A DNA stretch of 7,408 nt from Verrucomicrobiota bacterium (GCA_903970455.1 CAJCIW010000132.1:1-7408); one strand, 5' to 3'; shown: positions 1 to 6,937, counted from the first letter of the stretch. The notes: a model not told the origin generated them from the sequence alone. A program made the numbers and translations.

Positions 1-1393
1 TGTTCATGCCCGTCGTCGTGCCGTCGCCTGGGAAAACATAGATCATATCGTTTGGAGAAGAAGCGTTTTGCGCTTGCGCCAATGTCGGGAAGGGGCTTTC
101 AAATGTTCCAGCTGAACTGCTCGTGTTGTTGACAAACCACACTGTCCAGGGATCGTTTGTAGCGGGATTGACCGCCTTTGCTTTTTTGGTGATTTTTTTC
201 ACAACAGGAATTTCAAATCGGTAGGGGGAATAGGCAGCGCGGCCGAGAGCGAGGTTGACCTGATCATTGCATGCTTTTCCTTTTCGCTTGATTTTGCTGC
301 CGAAAGGAGCGTTAAGGGAGATTGTTCCTTGCACAACGTTTCCAAAAAGGCGGTCATAAGAATAGGAAGCTTCGAGGGAAACCCATTGCTTATAGCGCCC
401 GAGCAGCCGTGCTTTCCCTCCCCATGAGGAGCGATCGGAGGCGGTAAAATAATAAGGGCCAGCGCCGGCATAGAGATCACATTTTGTACTTTGGGTCAGA
501 TGCACGCCGATTTCCGCATCTCCCCCGCTCATGTTATGCTGTTGCTTACCTTTGATGATGATTCGATTTCCTTTGAATTCCTCGAATTTAAAATCATATT
601 TTCTGCCTCGATGATCCCCTACAGGAAAGTAGGCATTGATCCGATACTCCATCCGCTTTCCAAGCAACTCCATTCCCGGGCTCACCTGTTGCGGCATCAG
701 ACCGTGAGTCCTCTGGCGAACATCGTAATACATGTAGCCGCCAAAAAGATGATCGATCGACGCCACGTAAGTTCTCATTCCAATTCCGACATTCCCTGCA
801 AATTTGCCATTATCAAAGACGTGTGCCCGCATATCAAAAAAAGGCATCCATGAAGAAGCTTCCCCATAAATCCCGAATCCTTCCAGAGTTGTATACCCAT
901 CTTTGTAACCAACGCCCCGTGCCTCTGTATGGCGCACCCCTACGTGTGTGTTGCGAAAAGGGGAGCGGCATTTCTCGACACCTTGATTTTTAGGCACCAG
1001 GACGGGCTGCGGCGGACTCATCCGTTGAAGGTCGTTTCGGCTCTCTTGCGATTCAGCCTGGACCGATAATTGTTGTTCTTTTTTTCCACTCAGAATGAGC
1101 TGGCTTTCTCTTTCCTGCTTGAGAAGCTCTCTTTCTCTTTCAATTTCTTTTTCCCTTTCAACCAGTTCTCTATTTCTTTGAATCAATTGCTTTTCTTTCT
1201 CGATAAGTTGTTTTTTTATCTCGATCAGTTTATTTTTTTGACTTGAAAACTTTTGATAGGCTCCAGTTTGTTTTTCACTGATTGAAATGATCTCATAATT
1301 AATTTCTGGAGTAAAACTGCATTGATTGATTAATTCCTCGGAAAAAACCGGAAAGATTAATATCATCGAAATAAGAGGAAAATATTTTCTCAT
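1..1393 (-). CDS. Inverse-autotransporter-like outer-membrane protein, 5' part only
   Basis: An open frame of 464 codons runs from ATG (1393-1391) off the left edge with no stop, so the C-terminus is missing. In order: a signal peptide (MRKYF, then hydrophobic PLISMILIFPVFS, cleavage near residue 19); a charged coiled coil at about 45-112 with exact heptad spacing; a Pro/Gln linker; and a barrel-like region at about 145-365 with alternating aromatic and Gly-rich strands. Motifs such as FGGYMYYDVRQRTHG and a later EYRINAYFPVGD resemble the IAT_beta barrel of intimin/invasin-type inverse autotransporters. After a basic linker (about 397-408) comes WTVWFVNN, then GTFESPFPTLAQAQ and IYVFPG, the usual opening of a right-handed beta-helix passenger. 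Barrel first and passenger last is inverse-autotransporter order. The inferred role is a surface adhesin or invasin. An in-frame TGA 21 nt upstream limits the start; the Shine-Dalgarno is weak (GGA). The family call is fairly sure; the ligand is unknown. Confidence 0.8.
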   Translation of the reverse strand, partial: MRKYFPLISMILIFPVFSEELINQCSFTPEINYEIISISEKQTGAYQKFSSQKNKLIEIKKQLIEKEKQLIQRNRELVEREKEIERERELLKQERESQLILSGKKEQQLSVQAESQESRNDLQRMSPPQPVLVPKNQGVEKCRSPFRNTHVGVRHTEARGVGYKDGYTTLEGFGIYGEASSWMPFFDMRAHVFDNGKFAGNVGIGMRTYVASIDHLFGGYMYYDVRQRTHGLMPQQVSPGMELLGKRMEYRINAYFPVGDHRGRKYDFKFEEFKGNRIIIKGKQQHNMSGGDAEIGVHLTQSTKCDLYAGAGPYYFTASDRSSWGGKARLLGRYKQWVSLEASYSYDRLFGNVVQGTISLNAPFGSKIKRKGKACNDQVNLALGRAAYSPYRFEIPVVKKITKKAKAVNPATNDPWTVWFVNNTSSSAGTFESPFPTLAQAQNASSPNDMIYVFPGDGTTTGMN

Positions 1394-1432
1394 AACAAAC
1401 AATCCATAAGCTCATTTTGATACTTAATTACA

Positions 1433-1462
1433 TAAATAACATAAATTAATATTAACATTCAA
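1433..1462 (-). promoter_or_regulatory. Possible weak promoter for the minus-strand surface-protein gene
   Basis: Read on the minus strand, TTGAAT (1462-1457) stands 18 nt before TATTTA (1438-1433), each four of six to the sigma-70 consensus. It lies about 40 nt upstream of the ATG. The whole gap is very AT-rich, including the palindrome TTAATATTAA at 1446-1455, so boxes of this quality are expected by chance. This is a placement guess only. Confidence 0.2.
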
Positions 1463-1489
1463 TTTATTTCTTTACACGAGCCCGCGATC

Positions 1490-1518
1490 TTGACAATTAC
1501 GTATTAAGATTCTATATT
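1490..1518 (+). promoter_or_regulatory. Sigma-70-type promoter driving the serS operon
   Basis: TTGACA (1490-1495) is a perfect -35 box, followed after 17 nt by TATATT (1513-1518), five of six to TATAAT. Transcription would begin near 1525, leaving a 5' leader of about 25 nt before the serS ATG. This is the best promoter match in the 157-bp divergent gap. The short leader leaves no room for a T-box or other structured tRNA-sensing leader, so simple constitutive expression is the likeliest mode. Confidence 0.7.
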
Positions 1519-1550
1519 TGCAAAGTTATACATAGGGGAGTGGCGTTAAA

Positions 1551-2831
1551 ATGATCGACATCAAGCTCATTCGGGCCGACAAAGCGGCAGTCGAAAAAAA
1601 ATTAAAGAGGAAAGACCCGGAGATCGATTTGTCTGCAATCGCCGCACTCGATGAGCGGCTCCGCGTGGTGAAGATGAGTGTCGAAGAACTCAAAGCTTCT
1701 CGCAATCATCTCTCGAAGGAAATCGGCGAGAAAAAACGGCAAAAGCAAGATGTGGCCGACCTCATGGGGGAAGTCTCCGGCCTGGGAGAGAAAATTGCGA
1801 TTTTAGACCAGGAACTCTCCGTCCTTGAACACGAGCTCAACCAAAAGTTGGCCTGCCTGCCGAATTTGCCCCGCGATGAAATCAAAGTGTCGTTAGACCC
1901 CAAAGACAACGTCTGCATCAAAACGGTAGGGGAAAAACCGACGTTTTCATTCCCTTTCAAAAACCATGTCGAGCTCAATGAACGGCTGGGGTTATTCGAC
2001 TTTAAGCGAGGCGCCAAGATTTCCGGTAGCGGCTGGCCTGTTTACCGGGAGATGGGGGCCCGTTTGGAATGGGCGTTGCTGAATTACATGATCGACATTC
2101 ACCTTGAAAATGGGTTTCAGATGTGCATGCCCCCCCATCTTGTGCGGCCCGAGATCATGTTCGGCTCAGGGCAATTACCCAAATTTGAGAAGCAACTATT
2201 TAAGATCTCCGATGAAGAGCATCACCTCTATTTGATCCCGACCTCCGAGGTCGCTCTGAATGGATTGTATTACGACGAGATCCTCAAAGAGGAAGAGCTG
2301 CCCAAAAAATTCGTTGCATATACCCCCTGTTTCCGCCGCGAGGCGGGGGCTGCCGGCTCGCAAGAGCGCGGCCTCATTCGGATGCACCAGTTCAATAAAG
2401 TCGAAATGTTCGCCTTCACCAAGCCGGAGCAAGGGGACGAAATGTTCGATGAGATGATGGGCAGCGCGGAAATGGTCCTGGAAGGGCTCGGCCTTCACTA
2501 CCGCAATATGCTGCTCGTCACGGGCGATATGTCGTTTCAAGCTGCAAAAACCGTGGATATCGAGGTGTATCTTCCCGGCCAAAACCGGTATTATGAGGTC
2601 TCCTCGATCTCGAATTGCACCGATTATCAAGCGCGCAGATCTCAGATCCGCTTCCGACACAAAGAAGAAAAACCTGAACTCGTCTATACGCTGAACGGTT
2701 CCGGCCTCGCGACCTCCCGTCTCATGGTCGCTCTGCTGGAAAATAATCAAAAGGAAGATGGCTCTGTAACGCTTCCTGTGGTATTACACAAGTATTTGAA
2801 TGGAATCAAAGAGCTGCGCCCGGGAGGGTAG
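1551..2831 (+). CDS. serS: Seryl-tRNA synthetase
   Basis: Class II aminoacyl-tRNA synthetase that charges tRNA-Ser (and tRNA-Sec where present) in the cytoplasm; 426 residues, the normal bacterial length. Residues 1-105 form the N-terminal domain, including the long antiparallel coiled-coil arm (about 28-100) that grips the long variable arm of tRNA-Ser. The catalytic core follows: TSE at 231-233, motif 2 as FRREAGAAG (261-269) and QERGLIRMHQF, then TGDMSFQAAKTVDIEVYLPG (324-343), SNCTDYQARR (354-363) and motif 3 as NGSGLATSRLMVALLEN (382-398), with its essential Arg at 390. The residue before that Arg is Ser, where other SerRS sequences have Gly or Pro, a mild variation. The start is the ATG after GGGGAG at 1535-1540, a rather long 10-nt spacing. 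It is the first gene of the operon, and its TAG directly abuts the next ATG. Confidence 0.97.
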   Translation: MIDIKLIRADKAAVEKKLKRKDPEIDLSAIAALDERLRVVKMSVEELKASRNHLSKEIGEKKRQKQDVADLMGEVSGLGEKIAILDQELSVLEHELNQKLACLPNLPRDEIKVSLDPKDNVCIKTVGEKPTFSFPFKNHVELNERLGLFDFKRGAKISGSGWPVYREMGARLEWALLNYMIDIHLENGFQMCMPPHLVRPEIMFGSGQLPKFEKQLFKISDEEHHLYLIPTSEVALNGLYYDEILKEEELPKKFVAYTPCFRREAGAAGSQERGLIRMHQFNKVEMFAFTKPEQGDEMFDEMMGSAEMVLEGLGLHYRNMLLVTGDMSFQAAKTVDIEVYLPGQNRYYEVSSISNCTDYQARRSQIRFRHKEEKPELVYTLNGSGLATSRLMVALLENNQKEDGSVTLPVVLHKYLNGIKELRPGG

Positions 2832-4115
2832 ATGTCCCACATTTTGACAGACTTTAAGGCATTTCTCGACGGTTCCCCCACATCCTGGCATGCCGTTAAA
2901 GAAATCGGCAACCGTTTAGCAATACGGGAGTTTCACCCGTTAAATGAAGAAGAGAAATGGGATCTGGAATTGGGAAAAAAGTACTTCATCATCAGGGGGG
3001 GCGCGTTGTGCGCATTCTGTTTACCCGAAACCAAGCCTACCCAGGCGATGATCCTGGCATCGCATACCGATAGCCCCGCTCTTAAACTCAAACCGACACC
3101 CGCCTACCAGAGTGGGAATATGACGCAGTTCGGCGTCGAAATTTACGGAAGTCCCCTCCTGACGTCCTGGCTTAACCGCGATTTGGCTATTGCGGGAAGG
3201 GTCGTGATCACCACCGGTTCAGGGCGGCCGGAAGAAAGAGTTGTTTACCTGGACGATGCGCTTCTCTTTATTCCCCAGCTTGCGATCCATTTGGACCGGG
3301 AAGTCAATGAAAAAGGGGTTCACTTGAACAAACAGGAACACCTCTCCCCCATCTTGGGACTATCCGAAGAATCCAAATTACCCTTGGACGCGCTGGAAAA
3401 ACTCCTGCGGCGCCATCTCTCATTTCATTCCCTCCTCTCGTTTGAACTTTTTCTCGTGCCGCACGAACCGTGCCGTTTTGTCGGCCTGGAAAACGAGATG
3501 CTCGCCTCCTATCGGATCGATAACCTCGCAGGAGTACATGCCGTCCTTAACGCGATCGGATTTTTAGAAAAGCCGGCGCACCATCGACTGCAAATGGGTT
3601 TATTTTGGGACAACGAAGAGATCGGCTCGCGCAGCAAAGAAGGGGCCGCCTCCCCTTTCTTGAACAACATTTTGGAACGGATCGCATTCACCCTAAAAAT
3701 CAATGTCGAAGAGCTTTTTTTATTAAAAAACAATTCCCTATGCGTTTCGGTCGACATGGCGCATGCGCTCAATCCCAACTACCCCAAAAAATATGAGCCC
3801 CATCATACTCCTCTACTCGGAAAGGGGATTGTGCTGAAGTATAACGCCGATCAGAAATACGCCTCGAACGCTCTTTCGGCGGCCGTCGTCGTCCATGCCT
3901 GCCAAACACTCAACCTCCCCTACCAATCTTATGTTTGCAGATCGGATATGCCGTGTGGAAGCACTGTGGGACCTATCATCGCTTCGAGCACAGGCATTAA
4001 TACTGTGGACATCGGCTGCCCTCAGCTGTCGATGCATTCGATTCGGGAAGTGATGGCCGTGAAAGATTATCTCGACATGGTACGCTTGCTCACCCACCTT
4101 CTTCAAGAGGGGTAA
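2832..4115 (+). CDS. apeB: M18 family aminopeptidase (aspartyl aminopeptidase type)
   Basis: Cytosolic zinc metallo-aminopeptidase of peptidase family M18, which removes N-terminal residues (often acidic ones) from peptides; 427 residues is typical. The expected binuclear metal site and catalytic residues are all visible by family comparison: His78 in ASHTDSPALKLKP, Asp230 in YRIDNLAG, the Glu262/Glu263 pair in WDNEEIGSRS, Asp308 in SVDMAHALNPNYP and His402 in LSMHSIRE. The conserved SDMPCGSTVGPI (371-382) precedes the last ligand. The ATG follows the serS stop with no gap, and GGGAGG inside the serS 3' end (2822-2827) supplies the ribosome site, so translation is probably coupled. The role is presumably peptide turnover and amino-acid recycling. 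Exact substrate preference cannot be read here; the symbol follows the bacterial M18 name apeB. Confidence 0.93.
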   Translation: MSHILTDFKAFLDGSPTSWHAVKEIGNRLAIREFHPLNEEEKWDLELGKKYFIIRGGALCAFCLPETKPTQAMILASHTDSPALKLKPTPAYQSGNMTQFGVEIYGSPLLTSWLNRDLAIAGRVVITTGSGRPEERVVYLDDALLFIPQLAIHLDREVNEKGVHLNKQEHLSPILGLSEESKLPLDALEKLLRRHLSFHSLLSFELFLVPHEPCRFVGLENEMLASYRIDNLAGVHAVLNAIGFLEKPAHHRLQMGLFWDNEEIGSRSKEGAASPFLNNILERIAFTLKINVEELFLLKNNSLCVSVDMAHALNPNYPKKYEPHHTPLLGKGIVLKYNADQKYASNALSAAVVVHACQTLNLPYQSYVCRSDMPCGSTVGPIIASSTGINTVDIGCPQLSMHSIREVMAVKDYLDMVRLLTHLLQEG

Positions 4116-4120
4116 AAACG

Positions 4121-4873
4121 ATGACACTTCCTCCCCCTTCCGAACATTTTCAAGGGAAAACTGTCGTCGAACATCTTAAAGAAGCGAGAACCCGGGGGGC
4201 AGTGGCCTCTGCAGAAGTCCACGGAACGGAAATGCCCGGGCATCTGGCCGCCGGAGCGGACGCGGGTAAAGAAACGGCAATCACCCTTCTCATCCTTTCG
4301 ATCGTTCTTCCCCATTTTGTGACACTCCAGCAAACATGGCTTTTTCTTCTTATTTTTTCCGCGGGGTGGATCAGCTGGAAGACGGCTCGCAGCGCTTTGC
4401 TCGGCTGGGCGCGCATCGAACGGCTGCATCGCGTGATCGAAGAAGAGCGATGGGAGATCGAACATCACCGCCAGCAGGAAAAAGAAGAGCTGACGGAAAT
4501 GTACATGGCCAAGGGCTTCACGGGAAAACTTCTCGAAGAAGTGATCGAAGTCCTGATGGCCGATGACAATCGTTTATTGCGCGTCATGCTCGAAGAAGAA
4601 CTCGGCCTCAGCCTGGAAGCTTATGAACATCCTCTCAAACAAGCCTTTGGCGCTTTTTGCGGGGTTGCCGTCAGCGCAGCGCTCTGTCTATTCGGGTTTT
4701 GGTCGATTCCACTCTACGGTCTTCCCGCACTTGCCGCCGCGACCATTGCGGTCTGTGCAGCGATCTCCGCTAAATTAGAGGGTAACCGTGTCTGGAATTC
4801 CGTCATTTGGAATCTTGCCATTTTCGGCCTCGTCGCCGGCTGCATCCACTTTTTACTTCCCTTCCTCCAATGA
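4121..4873 (+). CDS. VIT1/CCC1-like divalent metal transporter family membrane protein
   Basis: A 250-residue predicted inner-membrane protein. Hydrophobic segments lie at about 52-69, 72-95, 172-193, 196-218 and 227-249, giving five helices as in VIT1/CCC1. Between the second and third is a long amphipathic region (about 98-165) rich in Glu, His and Met, with EEERWEIEHHRQQEKEELTE and then MYMAKGF and LEEELGL. This matches the cytosolic metal-binding domain of VIT proteins, and EHPLKQAFGAF (169-179) is the family's entry into helix 3. The family moves Fe2+ or Mn2+ against H+. Oddly, the usual RDVIFGANDG-like start of helix 1 is absent; only GADAGKET (45-52) is recognisable, so transport competence is unproven. 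AAGAGGGG (4105-4112) is a good Shine-Dalgarno 8 nt before the ATG. I recall a chlamydial homologue beside serS (CT728), from memory. Confidence 0.75.
   Translation: MTLPPPSEHFQGKTVVEHLKEARTRGAVASAEVHGTEMPGHLAAGADAGKETAITLLILSIVLPHFVTLQQTWLFLLIFSAGWISWKTARSALLGWARIERLHRVIEEERWEIEHHRQQEKEELTEMYMAKGFTGKLLEEVIEVLMADDNRLLRVMLEEELGLSLEAYEHPLKQAFGAFCGVAVSAALCLFGFWSIPLYGLPALAAATIAVCAAISAKLEGNRVWNSVIWNLAIFGLVAGCIHFLLPFLQ
4870..4873 (+). other. ATGA start-stop overlap between the VIT-like gene and the ATPase gene
   Basis: The ATPase ATG (4870-4872) overlaps the VIT-like TGA (4871-4873). The 20 nt before the ATG are pyrimidine-rich and have no Shine-Dalgarno, so initiation here probably depends on ribosomes finishing the upstream gene. 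This decides the start against an in-frame TTG at 4807, which would add 21 Arg/His/Pro-containing residues encoded inside the upstream gene. Confidence 0.75.
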
Positions 4874-6855
4874 ATCCAGCAGGCCCCTACATCTTCGACG
4901 AGTTCTTCGCTTCCGGAAAAGAGGAGAGCATCAGCCCTTTTCTGACGCCGAAGTCCCGTATTTGGGGGAAAAACCTACCTTTAAAAACAGCACTATTTTC
5001 CGCTGTTTTGCTCCTCTTCTCTTTTACAACTTCATTTTTCCTCCCCCCTCTCTCCCATCTTTTGCTCCTTTTTGTGTATTTTTTTGCAGGCACCCCTGCC
5101 CTTTTGGGATCCCTCGAAGACCTTAAAAACTTTCAGATCAACATCGATGTATTGATGACCCTTGCCGCCCTTTTGTCCGTCCTGATCGGCAGTGGCATGG
5201 AAGGAGCACTTTTACTCGTTTTGTTCGAGCTTTCTGCAGCCATGGAAAACATGGTCTCTGAAAAAACCCGAGGGACCCTCCTCAGCCTCCATCGCCTTTC
5301 TCCCCGCTCTGCCTGCGTGATCGCAGACGATGGAGTTCTCTACGATCAAGCCGTCAAAGAAATTCCGATCGGCACCCGCCTTTTGATCAAGGCCGGCGAG
5401 ATCGTCCCTTTGGACGGGCTGATCGTCGACGGCAGCTCCTTTGTGAATTTATTTCACTTGACCGGCGAGAGCCACCCTGTTCCCAAGAAAAAAGGAGGTG
5501 AAATCCAAGCTGGAGCCAGAAACCTCGACGGGACATTGACTGTCGCAGTCACACGCACGAGCAGCGATTCCACGCTGACGCGGATCATTCAGCTCATCAC
5601 ACAAGCTCAAGAGGCCAAACCCCGGCTGCAAAAATTTTTGGACCGTTTTGGCAAGTGGTACGCGATGACGATCATCGCCTTATTTTTCCTCTTCGCTTTG
5701 ACCCTCCCCCTCATCCTCTCTCTCCCTTACCTCGGCAAAGAAGGAGGAATCTATCGCGCCCTGGCTTTTCTGATCGCCGCCTCCCCTTGCGCATTGATCA
5801 TCGCCACCCCCACCGCCTATTTAAGCGCGATCAGCAGCTGCGCGCGCAAAGGAATTCTTCTTAAAGGAGGCGTCGTTCTCGACGCGCTGGCAAGCTGCAA
5901 AAAAATTGCTTTTGATAAAACAGGCACTTTGACCACCGGCAAGCTCAGTTGCGTTTCGATCGAGACGGTGTTCACAACAAAGCCTATTTGCACAACAGAA
6001 GAGGCCCTTTCCATCGCCTATGCGTTGGAGCGGAATGCCGTGCACCCCATCGCTGACGCCATCATCTTCCGCGCTAAAGAAAAACATCTACAAGCCAAAG
6101 AAATTGACGAGTTTCGATCTCTCCCAGGCTATGGGCTGGAAGGAAACGTGGAACTGGAAGGCAGGAGAGTGCGGGCATCGATCGGCCATACCGAATTCAT
6201 CGGCGAAAAGATGCCCAAGGCGCTGTCCGAAAAATGGGAGGCCTTGCAAAGCGAAATACGGTGGGAAGGGCACCTCAACACCTTGCTCCTCGTGGAAGAG
6301 ACACTGTTCCTTTTCCACTTTCTCGATTCCGTGCGCCCCGAATCTATCTCGATGATCCAGCGTTTAAAAGAGCAGGAAGGGATCGAACCGATCATGCTCA
6401 CGGGAGACCATGAAGAGATCGCCCGAGCCGTCGCGGAAAAAGTCGGAATCCAACACGTTTATGCCAATCTAAGGCCCGAAGACAAACTGGCGAAGGTCGC
6501 AGAATTTTCAGAAAAAGAAGGTCTCGCGATGGTTGGCGACGGGATTAATGACGCTCCCGCCCTGGCGCGGTCGACGGTCGGCATCTCCATGGGAAAAATC
6601 GGCAGCGCGACGGCGATTGACGCCTCCGACATTGTCTTCCTGAACGACGATTTGTCCTTGCTCGACTGGCTCGTGCGCAAATCCAGAGACACCTTATCCA
6701 TCGTCAAACAGAATATCACGCTAGCCTTATGCGTGATCCTCTTTGCAACCACCCCTGCCCTGCTCGGACTGGTCCCTTTATGGATCGCCGTCCTCTTACA
6801 TGAGGGGGGCACGGTCCTGGTCGGATTGAACAGCTTACGACTGCTCAAAAGGTAG
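4870..6855 (+). CDS. P1B-type heavy-metal-exporting ATPase, P1B-4 (Co/Fe-type) signature
   Basis: Inner-membrane ATPase that pumps transition-metal ions out of the cytoplasm; 661 residues from the ATG. The short N-terminus (about 35 residues) has no CxxC metal-binding domain. Hydrophobic segments lie at about 38-58, 61-80, 93-108, 110-128, 262-285, 294-319, 615-632 and 635-655. Also visible are actuator TGE (198-200), SPC in M4 (305-307), phosphorylation motif DKTGTLT (349-355, Asp349 phosphorylated), an HP pair in the nucleotide domain (392-393), MLTGD (509-513), GDGINDAP (557-564) and HEGGT in M6 (644-648). All catalytic motifs are intact. SPC plus HEGGT is the published P1B-4 signature (CoaT, CtpD, PfeT), pointing to Co2+, Fe2+ or related ions; ZntA-type Zn/Cd pumps have CPC. 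Chlamydial homologues are, as I recall, labelled zntA. It is the last gene of the operon, and its TAG lies inside the palindrome that follows. Confidence 0.93.
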   Translation: MNPAGPYIFDEFFASGKEESISPFLTPKSRIWGKNLPLKTALFSAVLLLFSFTTSFFLPPLSHLLLLFVYFFAGTPALLGSLEDLKNFQINIDVLMTLAALLSVLIGSGMEGALLLVLFELSAAMENMVSEKTRGTLLSLHRLSPRSACVIADDGVLYDQAVKEIPIGTRLLIKAGEIVPLDGLIVDGSSFVNLFHLTGESHPVPKKKGGEIQAGARNLDGTLTVAVTRTSSDSTLTRIIQLITQAQEAKPRLQKFLDRFGKWYAMTIIALFFLFALTLPLILSLPYLGKEGGIYRALAFLIAASPCALIIATPTAYLSAISSCARKGILLKGGVVLDALASCKKIAFDKTGTLTTGKLSCVSIETVFTTKPICTTEEALSIAYALERNAVHPIADAIIFRAKEKHLQAKEIDEFRSLPGYGLEGNVELEGRRVRASIGHTEFIGEKMPKALSEKWEALQSEIRWEGHLNTLLLVEETLFLFHFLDSVRPESISMIQRLKEQEGIEPIMLTGDHEEIARAVAEKVGIQHVYANLRPEDKLAKVAEFSEKEGLAMVGDGINDAPALARSTVGISMGKIGSATAIDASDIVFLNDDLSLLDWLVRKSRDTLSIVKQNITLALCVILFATTPALLGLVPLWIAVLLHEGGTVLVGLNSLRLLKR

Positions 6856-6937
6856 TGGTCCTTGACAAAAATTCTTGATACAATTTCAGCGTCAAAGCCA
6901 CTGAAATCGTATCAAGAATTTTTGTCAAGGACCACTA
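6853..6937. repeat. 85-bp TA-bounded palindrome with 37-nt arms
   Basis: The arms 6853-6889 and 6901-6937 are inverted copies matching at 36 of 37 positions, around an 11-nt loop (6890-6900). The outer sequence is TAGTGGTCCTTGACAAAAAT and its complement. The single mismatch (A6882 against C6908) becomes a G-U pair in RNA made from the minus strand. TA stands at each tip, as in elements that duplicate a TA target (Tc1/mariner or IS630-type MITEs). The left TA is part of the ATPase stop codon. There is no T-run after either arm and no coding capacity, so it is not a classical intrinsic terminator, although such a hairpin between convergent genes could still block transcription or guard 3' ends. 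Copy number is unknown. Confidence 0.85.

Noticed and set aside
491..853. Plus-strand open frame of 120 codons, and a minus-strand frame at 199-480
   Set aside because: Both are shadows of the open minus-strand surface-protein gene, whose frame gives a coherent signal peptide, coiled coil and barrel.
1211..1217. Seven-T run (and the seven-A run at 836-842) in the surface-protein gene as phase-variation tracts
   Set aside because: The runs are short and common in this AT-rich coding region; the long poly-G tracts known from some chlamydial pmp genes are absent.
1446..1455. TTAATATTAA palindrome as an operator in the divergent gap
   Set aside because: Ten bases of pure A/T symmetry in a very AT-rich gap is easily explained by chance, and no second copy or known motif supports it.
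1519..1550. T-box or other serine-sensing leader upstream of serS
   Set aside because: From the predicted start of transcription only about 25 nt remain before the ATG, with no stem-loop, specifier loop or T-box sequence.
2196..2750. Minus-strand frame of 184 codons inside serS
   Set aside because: Antisense shadow of the serS catalytic core; no recognisable domain and the serS motifs on the other strand are complete.
4807..4869. TTG-initiated N-terminal extension of the ATPase (21 extra residues)
   Set aside because: It lies wholly inside the VIT-like gene and has an Arg/His/Pro-rich sequence unlike a P1B N-terminus. The ATGA overlap gives a better start and a length close to what I recall for chlamydial homologues.
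6862..6884. TTGACA and TACAAT inside the large palindrome as a promoter
   Set aside because: The spacing is only 11 nt, too short for a sigma-70 promoter, and the same boxes are mirrored in the other arm simply because it is an inverted repeat.
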